The notes under the pieces: model-generated
The model's input: the letters and a program-made list of their open reading frames with translations, nothing else
Told to the model about the DNA's origin: nothing
Database searches by the model: none
Shown here: positions 27,138 through 35,040 of the stretch, piece by piece
Layout: the number at the start of each line of letters is the position of its first letter
Position numbering within the stretch: position 1 is the first letter of the stretch
Translations under genes and position numbers: made by a program
NCBI RefSeq assembly: GCF_042849255.1
Contig: NZ_AP026866.1
Coordinates: forward strand, 3,906,001 to 3,970,000
DNA length: 64,000 bases
From: Oceaniferula spumae
GTDB lineage: Bacteria; Verrucomicrobiota; Verrucomicrobiia; Verrucomicrobiales; Akkermansiaceae
Direction: 5' to 3'

Positions 27138-28646
27138 ATGAAAACTACATCTTTTCCAGCCATCTTCGGAGCGGCGGTGCTTTCCGGTCTAACAACTCTG
27201 ACCGCAGCCGAGCCAGCCAAGCCAAACATCGTATTTATTCTAGCAGACGATCTCGGCTACGGCGAATTGGGCTGTTACGGTCAGGAGAAAATCAAGACCC
27301 CACATATCGATCAATTGGCGAAAGAAGGTTTGAAATTTACTCAGCACTACACGGGGGCTCCGGTATGCGCTCCTGCTCGATGCGTGCTGATGACTGGCAA
27401 AAATCTTTCGCATGCAGAAATCCGAGGCAATCGGGACAGTGGCAACGGAAAGAAATTTCCTGGCCAGTGGCCGATCACTGCGGATGCTGTGACCATCGCT
27501 GAAGTGCTCAAGGAGGCAGGCTACGCAACTGGAGCTTTCGGCAAATGGGGACTCGGCCCCTCCGACACCAGCGGTTCCCCGATCAAACAGGGCTTTGACA
27601 CTTTCTACGGATATAACTGCCAGCGGAACGCTCACAGCTATTACCCTCCATTTCTGGACTCTAACGAAAAAGAGGAGGTGATCAATAAAGACCCGATCCC
27701 CGGGCATTTGCGTAAGAAACAGGGCGAGGTGAAAGCCGAAGATTACGTTGCTGAAAACTATGCTCCGGACCTGATTCTCGAACACGCACTCAAATTCATT
27801 GATGACAATAAGGATAAGCCGTTTTTCCTTTATCTTCCAGTTGTCGAGCCACACGTATCGATTCAGTCTCCCCAGGAATGGATTGATAAGTATCCCGAAG
27901 AGTGGGACAAGGATCGTGAATACCGCGGACAGAATGGTTACTTGCCTCATCCACGTCCTCGCGCTGCATATGCCGCGATGATCTCTGATATGGATGAAAA
28001 CGTGGGAAAAGTTCTCGAGCGAATCAAGAAGCACGGCTTGGAAAAAAACACCATCGTAATTTTCACTTCCGATAATGGCCCTACCCACGGCGGCCAAGAT
28101 AAGCGTTTCAACATCGGTGGTGCAGACTGCGTGTTCTTCAAATCACGCGGCGGCCTGCGGGGATACAAAGGTAGCTGCTACGAAGGAGGAATCCGGATTC
28201 CCTGCGTGGTGAAGTGGCCCGGTAAAGTTAAGCCTGGCACCGTGACTAACATGCCATCCTATTTTCCTGATTGGTTTAATACCTTGGCCAATATCGGAGG
28301 AGGGAAAATGCCCGACACCAAAGTCGACGGCATCGATCTGACTCCCGCTTTGTTAGGTGAAGACGCACCCAAGCGTGCAGTGCCCATGGTTTGGGATTTT
28401 CATAACTACGGAGGAATCATCGCAGTGCGCGATGGCAACTGGAAAGCAGTGCGCCGTAATCTGTTAAAGAAAAAATCAAGCCCATGGGAACTCTACGACT
28501 TGGCGACTGACGTGCATGAGGCTAACAACGTGGCTGCCGACCATCCGGACATCGTCAAGCGATTGGAAAAATTCTGGTTGGAAAATCGCACTGTAGAGCC
28601 TGATTTCCCAATCCCAGCTGTTGATGGAAAGAAGTCTCTCGACTAG
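27138..28646 (+). CDS. Secreted S1-family sulfatase
   Basis: Formylglycine-dependent sulfatase of 502 residues. A signal peptide (ends near LTAAEP) precedes NIVFILADDLGYGELG, which supplies metal-binding aspartates. The modified Cys77 sits in CAPARCVLMTG, a canonical C-x-P-x-R site. The later metal ligands are in FTSDNGPT. It probably removes sulfate esters from marine or host polysaccharides; the exact subfamily and substrate are unresolved. A formylglycine-generating enzyme is not in the window. The amino-acid-oxidase-like gene begins 46 bases downstream. Confidence 0.92.
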   Translation: MKTTSFPAIFGAAVLSGLTTLTAAEPAKPNIVFILADDLGYGELGCYGQEKIKTPHIDQLAKEGLKFTQHYTGAPVCAPARCVLMTGKNLSHAEIRGNRDSGNGKKFPGQWPITADAVTIAEVLKEAGYATGAFGKWGLGPSDTSGSPIKQGFDTFYGYNCQRNAHSYYPPFLDSNEKEEVINKDPIPGHLRKKQGEVKAEDYVAENYAPDLILEHALKFIDDNKDKPFFLYLPVVEPHVSIQSPQEWIDKYPEEWDKDREYRGQNGYLPHPRPRAAYAAMISDMDENVGKVLERIKKHGLEKNTIVIFTSDNGPTHGGQDKRFNIGGADCVFFKSRGGLRGYKGSCYEGGIRIPCVVKWPGKVKPGTVTNMPSYFPDWFNTLANIGGGKMPDTKVDGIDLTPALLGEDAPKRAVPMVWDFHNYGGIIAVRDGNWKAVRRNLLKKKSSPWELYDLATDVHEANNVAADHPDIVKRLEKFWLENRTVEPDFPIPAVDGKKSLD

Positions 28647-28692
28647 CTTTCCACGGAGCGTATAGAAACTAACCGAATCTATAATTCACCCC

Positions 28693-29802
28693 ATGAAGAC
28701 CGTAGCCGTAGTAGGAGCAGGTATTACCGGATGTTACACAGCCTATTTTCTGGCCAAGGCCGGCTGGCAGGTTGAGCTGATTGATCGGACAGGCGTTGGC
28801 AGTCAGGCGACCGGTTCTAACCCCGGTGGACTCAACCCGCTGCACGGTCCTGGTATTCCCGGGGTGATGTCTGAGCTGGCGTTGCGTTCATTTGCACTCC
28901 ACGAGAGCTTACATGGTGAGATCGCAGAGTCGTCGGGGATCGATCCCCAATGCCGAGTGGTCTCACGCCTCGAGATTGGCATGGATGAGTCTGAAGTGGC
29001 TGCCATGCAAAAGTCGATGGATTTGTATAATGCTACTCCTGGATTCTCTGCGAGTTGGCTTGAGCCTGAGGAAATTCTCCAAAAGGAACCACGCCTGGCA
29101 TCTGGAGCGGTTGGAGGTGTGTTGATGGAAGGGAACCGCATGGTCAATAGCCCAGAATACGCTCGGGCGGTTGCCAAATCGGCTCAGCTGTTAGGGGCTA
29201 ATATCCATCGTGCAGAAGTGACAGGTCTGAAAACATCATCCTCAGAAGTCACTCATGTACTTACTTCCGACGGAGAAATTGCCTGTGACGCCGTCGTCAT
29301 GGCCACTGGTGCTTGGTTTGACAAAGCCTCAGAATGGTTGGATGCCAATCTTCCGGTCAGACCACTCAAGGGGCAACTCCTGCGCGCAAAGCTATCTGGT
29401 CCGGAGCTGCCATTCCATATCACCCGAGGCTTGATCGGTATCTATCAAGTGGCCGATGGTTCACTCTGGTTAGGAGGCACCTTGGAAGACTGTGGCTTTG
29501 ACGGGGAAACCACGCAGGCAGGTCGGGAATTGATTCTGCAAGGCGTGTCTGGGATTTTTCCTGCCATCGGAGAACTGGAAATCTTGGAGCAGCTGACTGG
29601 GTTCCGTCCGGCCACACCTGACAAAATGCCTATCGTCGGTCCTGTCCCAAACTGGAACAACGCATTCGTGGCCAGCGGAGGCGGCCCGAAAGGAATGCTA
29701 CTAAGTGCCGGCTTGGCGGAAGTTGTTTCGAGTTACGTCTTGGAACAAGAACTGGACTACAGCGTGGATCACTTTCTTCCTGCGAGATTTTCTGGAAATT
29801 AA
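28693..29802 (+). CDS. FAD-dependent amino-acid oxidase/glycine-oxidase-like protein
   Basis: DAO-family flavoprotein of 369 residues. The FAD-binding GAGITGCYTAYFLAKAG is at the N-terminus, then LIDRTGVGSQATGSNPGG. The C-terminal part contains TGFRPATPDKMPIVGP and ASGGGPKGM, the usual second FAD contact. Closest in style to ThiO/DadA enzymes, which oxidise amines or amino acids to imines and alpha-keto acids. It lies 49 bases upstream of the PLP enzyme, which is itself coupled to an NRPS-like gene. A role in supplying an oxidised precursor is reasonable but inferred. No thiamine genes are nearby. Confidence 0.8.
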   Translation: MKTVAVVGAGITGCYTAYFLAKAGWQVELIDRTGVGSQATGSNPGGLNPLHGPGIPGVMSELALRSFALHESLHGEIAESSGIDPQCRVVSRLEIGMDESEVAAMQKSMDLYNATPGFSASWLEPEEILQKEPRLASGAVGGVLMEGNRMVNSPEYARAVAKSAQLLGANIHRAEVTGLKTSSSEVTHVLTSDGEIACDAVVMATGAWFDKASEWLDANLPVRPLKGQLLRAKLSGPELPFHITRGLIGIYQVADGSLWLGGTLEDCGFDGETTQAGRELILQGVSGIFPAIGELEILEQLTGFRPATPDKMPIVGPVPNWNNAFVASGGGPKGMLLSAGLAEVVSSYVLEQELDYSVDHFLPARFSGN

Positions 29803-29851
29803 TTCATTTCAGTCGTTACAAACCGTCTATCACATTTCAAACTAAGCCCGT

Positions 29852-31096
29852 ATGTCTTCTCATTTTCAAGTTCTCTGCGCCGATTGCAAAAAAAACTATG
29901 ACCGCCAATTCGTTCCGTTTTGTGAAGAGTGTGGTGGCATCACTGAGGTCTATTACGATCTGGAAAAAGTAAGGCTAAGGGATTCCACGAACCCTTACGA
30001 GCGTTTCCAAGATCTATTGCCGATCCGCGATCCCTCTCTATTTCCCACCGACACGGAATACACTCCCACGGTGCATGCCAAAAAATTGGGAGAGGCCATC
30101 GGTCTGCCGAATCTCTACCTCAAAAACGAAACCGTTTTACCCACTGGCACGACTAAAGACCGGATGGCAGCCACCGCGATGGCCTATCTGAAGGAGTGCG
30201 GTGTGAAAACCTTCTGTACCTCATCTACAGGAAACAGCTCCACAGCCTACGCACGTGCGATGAAAGGCTTTGAGGATTTTAAAATGTATCTCTTCACGGC
30301 CGAGGATTTCCACGATCGTGTGCAGTTTGCCAATCATCCTAACATTGTGCACTACGTCATGCGGGACGCGACCTTTACCGAGGCCTTCAACTACGGAGGT
30401 GAGTTTGCCGGACTGAATAATTTTGTTTCAGAGAAAGGCTTCTTCAACCTCGGCCGCCGTGAGGGGCTCAAGCTGACGTTCATGGAGGCGGTCGACCAAG
30501 TCGATGGCCCTATCCATTGGTATGTGCAGGCTATTTCAAGTGCGATGGGTGTTTTTGGAACTTACAAAGGGGCCAAAGAGTTGCATGGTATCGGTCATGC
30601 TGAGGCTGTTCCGCGGCTGCTTTGCTGTCAGCAGGAAAGCTGTTCACCCATGGCCACCGCGTGGGCTGAGGACTCCGAAAACATCAAGCCTCACCACATT
30701 GTCCAGCGGCCAGCGGGTATTGCCAAGGCAATCCTACGTGGTGACCCGACCAAGGCTTATCCCTTCATTCGAAACATCGTCAAAGAAAGCGATGGCGAGA
30801 TTGTGGCTGTCTCTGAAGCCAAGATTCGCGAAGCTCGCCAGATGGTCAATGACCTCGAAGGTATCGATCCCTGTTTCTCCGCCAGCACAGCCATTGCCGG
30901 CTTGATTAAAGCGGTGGAAGACGGGCATGTGCCACGTGAAGACACCATCTTGATCAATCTAACCGGAAGCGACCGCGAGGTGAAGGATGACGGCAGCGGC
31001 CCAGGAGATATGAGGTTCCTCTACCGCACTGAAAACGGCTGGCTCCCGGAGGAACCGGAAAAAGACCAAGGACTCGTTCACTCTGGTAATAAATAA
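29852..31096 (+). CDS. Threonine-synthase-like fold-type II PLP enzyme
   Basis: PLP-dependent enzyme of 414 residues. The N-terminus has a rubredoxin-like knuckle (CADCKK, then CEECGG), as in archaeal-type threonine synthases. The PLP lysine is K102 in PTGTTKDRMA, where ordinary threonine synthase has GSFKDR. STGNSS binds phosphate. The family does beta- or gamma-replacement on amino acids; the Phe-to-Thr change and the absence of other threonine genes argue for a specialised reaction. Only two bases separate its stop from the NRPS-like start, so the pair is almost certainly co-translated. Confidence 0.8.
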   Translation: MSSHFQVLCADCKKNYDRQFVPFCEECGGITEVYYDLEKVRLRDSTNPYERFQDLLPIRDPSLFPTDTEYTPTVHAKKLGEAIGLPNLYLKNETVLPTGTTKDRMAATAMAYLKECGVKTFCTSSTGNSSTAYARAMKGFEDFKMYLFTAEDFHDRVQFANHPNIVHYVMRDATFTEAFNYGGEFAGLNNFVSEKGFFNLGRREGLKLTFMEAVDQVDGPIHWYVQAISSAMGVFGTYKGAKELHGIGHAEAVPRLLCCQQESCSPMATAWAEDSENIKPHHIVQRPAGIAKAILRGDPTKAYPFIRNIVKESDGEIVAVSEAKIREARQMVNDLEGIDPCFSASTAIAGLIKAVEDGHVPREDTILINLTGSDREVKDDGSGPGDMRFLYRTENGWLPEEPEKDQGLVHSGNK

Positions 31097-31098
31097 CG

Positions 31099-33711
31099 AT
31101 GAAACCGGCGGTGACACTGGATGAAGCTCTGTTCACTAACATCGGGGAGCATTTCGATCAAGTCGTTGAAAACAATGCTGACCGTGTAGCGATCGAGTCT
31201 GAATCAGGCCGCTTGAGCTATCGGGATTTTAATGCCAGGGCAAATCAAGTCGCACATGCTGTTCTAGCAGAAACCGAGGGGCGTGCCGAGCGTGTTGCGT
31301 TGCTTTTCGATCAAGGCGCAGATGCCATCATCGCCATGTTCGGCGTGCTCAAGGCCGGCAGTGCTTTTGTGCACTTGGATGCATCGAACCCAGTGAGCAA
31401 GCTGGAGGAAATTCGGCAAAGTGCGACGCCTGTCATTATTCTAACGGATAGCGAGCATCTGGAAAAAGCTGGGCGTGTGGCCGATGGTAAGGCCACTGTC
31501 ATGGATGTTACATCCTTGCCTGAAACTTTTTCGACCGAAAACCCAGAGGTGGATATTCCGCCAGATGCCACCGCCTACATATTTTTCACCTCTGGCTCTA
31601 CAGGGAACCCCAAGGGAGTTTGCCAAACTCAGAGGAACCTGTTTCATTTTATCCGAGTTTACAGCGGCAGTCTGAGTGTATCAGCCGATGATCGGTTATC
31701 GCTTCTGTATTCTCTCGGTTTCAGTGCATCTAACATGGATGTATTTAGCGCCCTGCTAACGGGAGCCGCACTGCATCCCTACGACATTAAAAAATTTGGC
31801 ACGGCTGGACTGGCCGATTGGATAGACAGTTCGGAAATATCCATCCTGCACGCTGTGCCCACGGTATTCCGCCATCTGTGCAATAGCTTGGCTGACGGGC
31901 GGAAACTCAGATCGGTCAAAGGCATCGACCTTGGTGGTGAGGCTGTGCAGCGCAGAGACGTCGAGTTTTTCAATGCTCACTTTGAGTCTGATTGCACGAT
32001 GATCAATCACTTGGCAGCCACCGAAGCCAGTGTCATCGCGCAGTATAAGATCGATACCTCCGCCGAATATTCCGAAGACCTCCTGCCGGTCGGTTATGCT
32101 GCCGATGGGGTGGAATTGAGGGTTGTCGACTCCGAGGGGAACCGGCTCGAGGACGGTGAAACGGGAGAGATCCAAGTGTGCAGTGCCTATGTGAGCCCTG
32201 GCTACTGGAAGATGCCTGAACTCAATGAAAAGATATTCCGCGACGATCCATCAGTGCCGGGTGGACGAATGTATTTGAGTGGCGACCTCGGGTATGTCGG
32301 TAAAGATGGCAAATTTTATTTCCTCGGCCGCAAAGATCACCGGGTCAAAATCCGTGGCTACTCGGTGGACACCAGCGAAGTGGAATCGGCGATCAGGAAA
32401 TGCCTGCCCGATCTCAAAGACGCCTCTGTGGTGGCGCGAAAACTAGGTGAAAGTAATCCCACTCAGCTAGCTGCCTTCCTAGTGAGCGAGGATAGCAGCG
32501 CGATCGACTTGCAAGTACTTCGTGAAAACCTAAGTGAGGTAGTAGCGACCTACATGATCCCAGCAGAATTTATTTTTCTGGATTCACTGCCGGAGAATGC
32601 CTCGGGAAAAGTGGATCGCAAGGCCTTGGCCGCGCTGGACCTGCGCGAGCAGCAGTCCGAGGCCGCTTATGTCGCACCGGAAACCGAGACGGAGAAGAAG
32701 CTCGCAAAGCTGATTTGCCAGATTCTGAAAATCGATCAAGTAGGCCGGAACGATGACTTCTTTCTTCTCGGAGGTGACTCCTTACGTGCTACAGCTCTCC
32801 ACACTCAGGTGGAAGCGGAGTTTTCCACCCGCATTCCTTTGCATATTCTCTTCAAGGATACGCGGGTGCACGGCATGTCGGCAAACATCGAGCGGAGTCA
32901 CGAGGAGAAGGGATCGGCGGACTTCTCACACACTGCGAAGATCATTCCTCTGAACGAGTCTGGTGACGAGACACCGCTCTATCTCACTCACGGTGTGAAA
33001 GGTCAGGCCTTTGTCAGCCCTCACTTTCTCAGCATTCTCGGGCCGAATCAGCCTGTGTATGCCTTTCAGGCGTCAGGCTTGAATCGACCAGATAAGCGGC
33101 ATTGGACTATACAGGAAATGGCCGAGCAATACATCGAGGGGATGCGAGAAATCCAGCCTCACGGACCGTATCTCATCGGTTCAATCTGTGCCGGCTGTAT
33201 GGTCGCCCTAGAGATCGCAGACCAGCTCAGAGCCGCAGGTGAAGCGGTGGCACCCATCCTCATGATTGACCCTCCTATTGATCCCCCGGGAGAGCGGAGC
33301 TGGCTGAGACGGGTCAGACGAGATCTAACAGACCGATTCAAACGAAAATTCTCCGAGGAGAAATACAACAAGAAGCTAGAGAAAGATTTTAAACTGCATC
33401 AGGACAAAGGGAGAATCCCTCTGGATACATCCGACAAGGAAGCATTGAAAATTGCCTGTCGGGTGGCCTTCGATTTTCGACTGGCACTCAACGACTACCG
33501 CATGAAGCCCTATGATGGCGAGGTGTATCTGTTAGGAAGCCGTAGCCGTCTGTCGAGAGGCGGCGGCAAGCTGCGCGAGAAGCTCACAGGCACCGTTGAA
33601 ATTTTCGACGTCGGAGAACGTCACCGCGATATACATGAAGTGAACAATGATCTCTTCGGTCAACAGCTACGGGCGGCAATGGATGCCGTCATTGACAGGT
33701 TAAAATCTTAG
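31099..33711 (+). CDS. NRPS-like A-T-TE synthetase with non-canonical A domain
   Basis: 870 residues with no condensation domain. The adenylation domain (about 15-510) has FTSGSTGNPKG near 165 and SGKVDRKAL near 505. In core A4 the usual Asp that holds the substrate alpha-amino group is Ser209 (GFSASNMD), and core A5 reads NHLAATE instead of NxYGPTE. Aligning by eye to GrsA gives the pocket S-A-M-H-I-L-H-V-I-K. The carrier domain has GGDSL with Ser561. The thioesterase (about 610-870) has GSICAG, so the nucleophile is Cys697, not Ser; the general-acid Asp (IDPP) and a C-terminal His are kept. I infer activation of a keto, hydroxy or other non-alpha-amino acid. Confidence 0.87.
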   Translation: MKPAVTLDEALFTNIGEHFDQVVENNADRVAIESESGRLSYRDFNARANQVAHAVLAETEGRAERVALLFDQGADAIIAMFGVLKAGSAFVHLDASNPVSKLEEIRQSATPVIILTDSEHLEKAGRVADGKATVMDVTSLPETFSTENPEVDIPPDATAYIFFTSGSTGNPKGVCQTQRNLFHFIRVYSGSLSVSADDRLSLLYSLGFSASNMDVFSALLTGAALHPYDIKKFGTAGLADWIDSSEISILHAVPTVFRHLCNSLADGRKLRSVKGIDLGGEAVQRRDVEFFNAHFESDCTMINHLAATEASVIAQYKIDTSAEYSEDLLPVGYAADGVELRVVDSEGNRLEDGETGEIQVCSAYVSPGYWKMPELNEKIFRDDPSVPGGRMYLSGDLGYVGKDGKFYFLGRKDHRVKIRGYSVDTSEVESAIRKCLPDLKDASVVARKLGESNPTQLAAFLVSEDSSAIDLQVLRENLSEVVATYMIPAEFIFLDSLPENASGKVDRKALAALDLREQQSEAAYVAPETETEKKLAKLICQILKIDQVGRNDDFFLLGGDSLRATALHTQVEAEFSTRIPLHILFKDTRVHGMSANIERSHEEKGSADFSHTAKIIPLNESGDETPLYLTHGVKGQAFVSPHFLSILGPNQPVYAFQASGLNRPDKRHWTIQEMAEQYIEGMREIQPHGPYLIGSICAGCMVALEIADQLRAAGEAVAPILMIDPPIDPPGERSWLRRVRRDLTDRFKRKFSEEKYNKKLEKDFKLHQDKGRIPLDTSDKEALKIACRVAFDFRLALNDYRMKPYDGEVYLLGSRSRLSRGGGKLREKLTGTVEIFDVGERHRDIHEVNNDLFGQQLRAAMDAVIDRLKS

Positions 33712-33779
33712 CTCTGTTGATGCCATCTGCTGTTCCGCCAATTCAAAAGAGGAAAATTAACGAAAGCAGGGAAACTCAA

Positions 33780-34571
33780 ATGGAGCAGACATACTCTCAG
33801 TCTGAGAAGGTGATCGCCCTTAATGTGGATGGCGGGAATGTTCCGATTTTTCTAATTCACGGAGTGAAAGGGCAGGCTTACATCAGCCCTCACTTCATTC
33901 AGATCTTGGGAGAAGACCAGCCTGTGTATGCTTTTCAGGCTTCTGGGCTTCAACGCCCGAAAAAACGCCATTGCACCATTGAGGAAATGGCCAGCCAATA
34001 CATCGCTGCCATGCGCAAGGTTCGGACAAGAGGGCCCTACGTAATCGGTGCGATCGCCATTGGTTCAGTGGTAGCTATCGAAATGGCTCAGCAGTTGACG
34101 GCTCATGGCGAGGATGTAGCGCCATTGCTGTTAATAGATCCGCCCGTGGCCCCTCCAGGTGAACGCAGCTGGTTTAGAAGGGTGAGGCGTGGAGTCGTAG
34201 ACCGGATCAGGCGCAAATTTTCAGAAGAGAAATTGAATCGGCAATTGGAAAACGATTTCAGGCGTATCTCTGCCGCCGAGAGGATTGCCTTGGACATGAC
34301 CAATCAAGAAGCTGTCGAAATAGCCTGCCGAGTAGCGTATGACTTCCGGCTCGCATTGAACGACTACCAACTGAAGCCTTTCACTGGAGATGTATTTCTC
34401 CTAGGCAGCAGAGGGAGGCTCTCCAAGGGCGGGCGGCTGAGGGCTAAGCTGAAGGGGAAGGTGGAGATTTTCGATATCGGCGAAACGCATGATGAAATAC
34501 ACGATGTGAACAACGATCGCTTCGCTCAGCAGCTACGGATCAGTGTGGATGCAATAATGGCTCAATTATAA
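33780..34571 (+). CDS. Stand-alone thioesterase homologue lacking the nucleophile
   Basis: 264 residues. It is a tandem copy of the TE domain of the preceding gene, with long identical blocks (HGVKGQA, PVYAFQASGL, DPP-PPGERSW, KFSEEK, FRLALNDY). The nucleophile elbow, GSICAG upstream, is GAIAIG here, placing Ala93 where Cys or Ser must be. The Asp and C-terminal His are present. It is therefore predicted to be inactive as a thioesterase, perhaps a scaffold or product-binding subunit. The frame opens at 33717, but ATG 33780 has AGGGA seven bases upstream and begins where homology begins. Confidence 0.85.
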   Translation: MEQTYSQSEKVIALNVDGGNVPIFLIHGVKGQAYISPHFIQILGEDQPVYAFQASGLQRPKKRHCTIEEMASQYIAAMRKVRTRGPYVIGAIAIGSVVAIEMAQQLTAHGEDVAPLLLIDPPVAPPGERSWFRRVRRGVVDRIRRKFSEEKLNRQLENDFRRISAAERIALDMTNQEAVEIACRVAYDFRLALNDYQLKPFTGDVFLLGSRGRLSKGGRLRAKLKGKVEIFDIGETHDEIHDVNNDRFAQQLRISVDAIMAQL

Positions 34572-34581
34572 GGGGGGCCAC

Positions 34582-34650
34582 TGGGCACAAAAAAGCCCCT
34601 GATCTCGTAAGAGAAGAGGAGCTTTTTAAAATGGTGCTCGAGGCGGGAAT
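34582..34650. repeat. 69-bp direct repeat, copy 1 (tRNA-Leu 3' fragment plus terminator)
   Basis: Matches 34785-34853 at 68 of 69 positions (one A/G difference). Its right end (34632-34650) equals the last 19 nt of the minus-strand tRNA-Leu including CCA; the rest equals the sequence downstream of that tRNA. After 34650 the similarity to the tRNA stops abruptly, so only the 3' fragment was copied. Confidence 0.95.
34589..34627. terminator. Bidirectional terminator after the thioesterase-like gene
   Basis: Stem AAAAGCCCC (34591-34599) with GGAGCTTTT (34618-34626), allowing one G-T pair, with A and T runs on either side. It lies 18 bases after the stop codon and belongs to repeat copy 1, so it was probably donated by the duplicated tRNA terminator. 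Confidence 0.7.
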
Positions 34651-34784
34651 GCCTTCGTCCACTCAGGCTGTGCTGATTTGTAGAAATCCTCCTCCGGATT
34701 TCTGATGTAAAAAATGCGTGATACACGCACTGCGTCTGCGCTCGAACCCAAGGGTTCTCATCCCACCTCTGAAGTGGAGGGATA
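34651..34784. other. 134-bp spacer with hairpins between the repeat copies
   Basis: No reading frame of interest. Three short inverted repeats are visible: AGAAATCC/GGATTTCT, TGCGTG-CACGCA and CCCACCTC/GAAGTGGAGGG (imperfect). It is not similar to the tRNA body, so this is not simply a decayed second tRNA. It could be the core of a tiny inserted element. Confidence 0.6.
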
Positions 34785-34853
34785 TGGGCACAAAAAAGCC
34801 CCTGATCTCGTAGGAGAAGAGGAGCTTTTTAAAATGGTGCTCGAGGCGGGAAT
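34785..34853. repeat. 69-bp direct repeat, copy 2 (overlaps intact tRNA-Leu 3' end)
   Basis: Second copy, in the native position: its last 19 bases are the real 3' end of tRNA-Leu on the minus strand. The two copies start 203 bp apart in the same orientation. Confidence 0.95.
34792..34830 (-). terminator. Terminator of tRNA-Leu (AAG)
   Basis: Reading the minus strand, AAAAGCTCC pairs with GGGGCTTTT (plus coordinates 34821-34829 and 34794-34802), followed by a T-run. It starts 5 bases after the tRNA CCA end. Confidence 0.75.
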
Positions 34854-34922
34854 CGAACCCGCACCCGATTAACTCGGACTAGATCCTTAGTCTAGCGCGT
34901 CTACCAATTCCGCCACCCGAGC
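34835..34922 (-). tRNA. tRNA-Leu (anticodon AAG)
   Basis: Class II tRNA of 88 nt including an encoded CCA. Acceptor GCTCGGG pairs with CTCGAGC (one G-T); discriminator A. The anticodon stem CTAGA/TCTAG closes the loop CTAAGGA, so positions 34-36 are AAG. The variable arm has a CCGA/TCGG stem and the T-arm is GCGGG/CCCGC. Most bacteria read CUU/CUC with GAG; A34 would need deamination to inosine. All structural elements look intact. Confidence 0.93.
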
Positions 34923-35040
34923 ACTGGTGCCAAACGTAGAAACGTGGTGCGGGAGGAATTAGTGTCCCGCCGGACAAAAGGCAAGAGAACTTTTGCAAAA
35001 AAGCCGAAAAAGTTTCCGAAAGCCCACAATTTCGTCCTTA

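Noticed and set aside
27240..28097. Minus-strand frame of 285 codons opposite the sulfatase
   Set aside because: Shadow of a canonical sulfatase gene; no family resemblance.
28647..28692. TPP riboswitch before the glycine-oxidase-like gene
   Set aside because: The gap is only 46 bases and has no thi-box sequence.
33717..33779. Upstream start of the second thioesterase
   Set aside because: TTG/ATG without a ribosome site, whereas ATG 33780 has AGGGA at a good distance and coincides with the start of homology.
34651..34784. A second, decayed tRNA-Leu body between the repeats
   Set aside because: No alignment to the D-arm or anticodon arm of the intact tRNA is visible.
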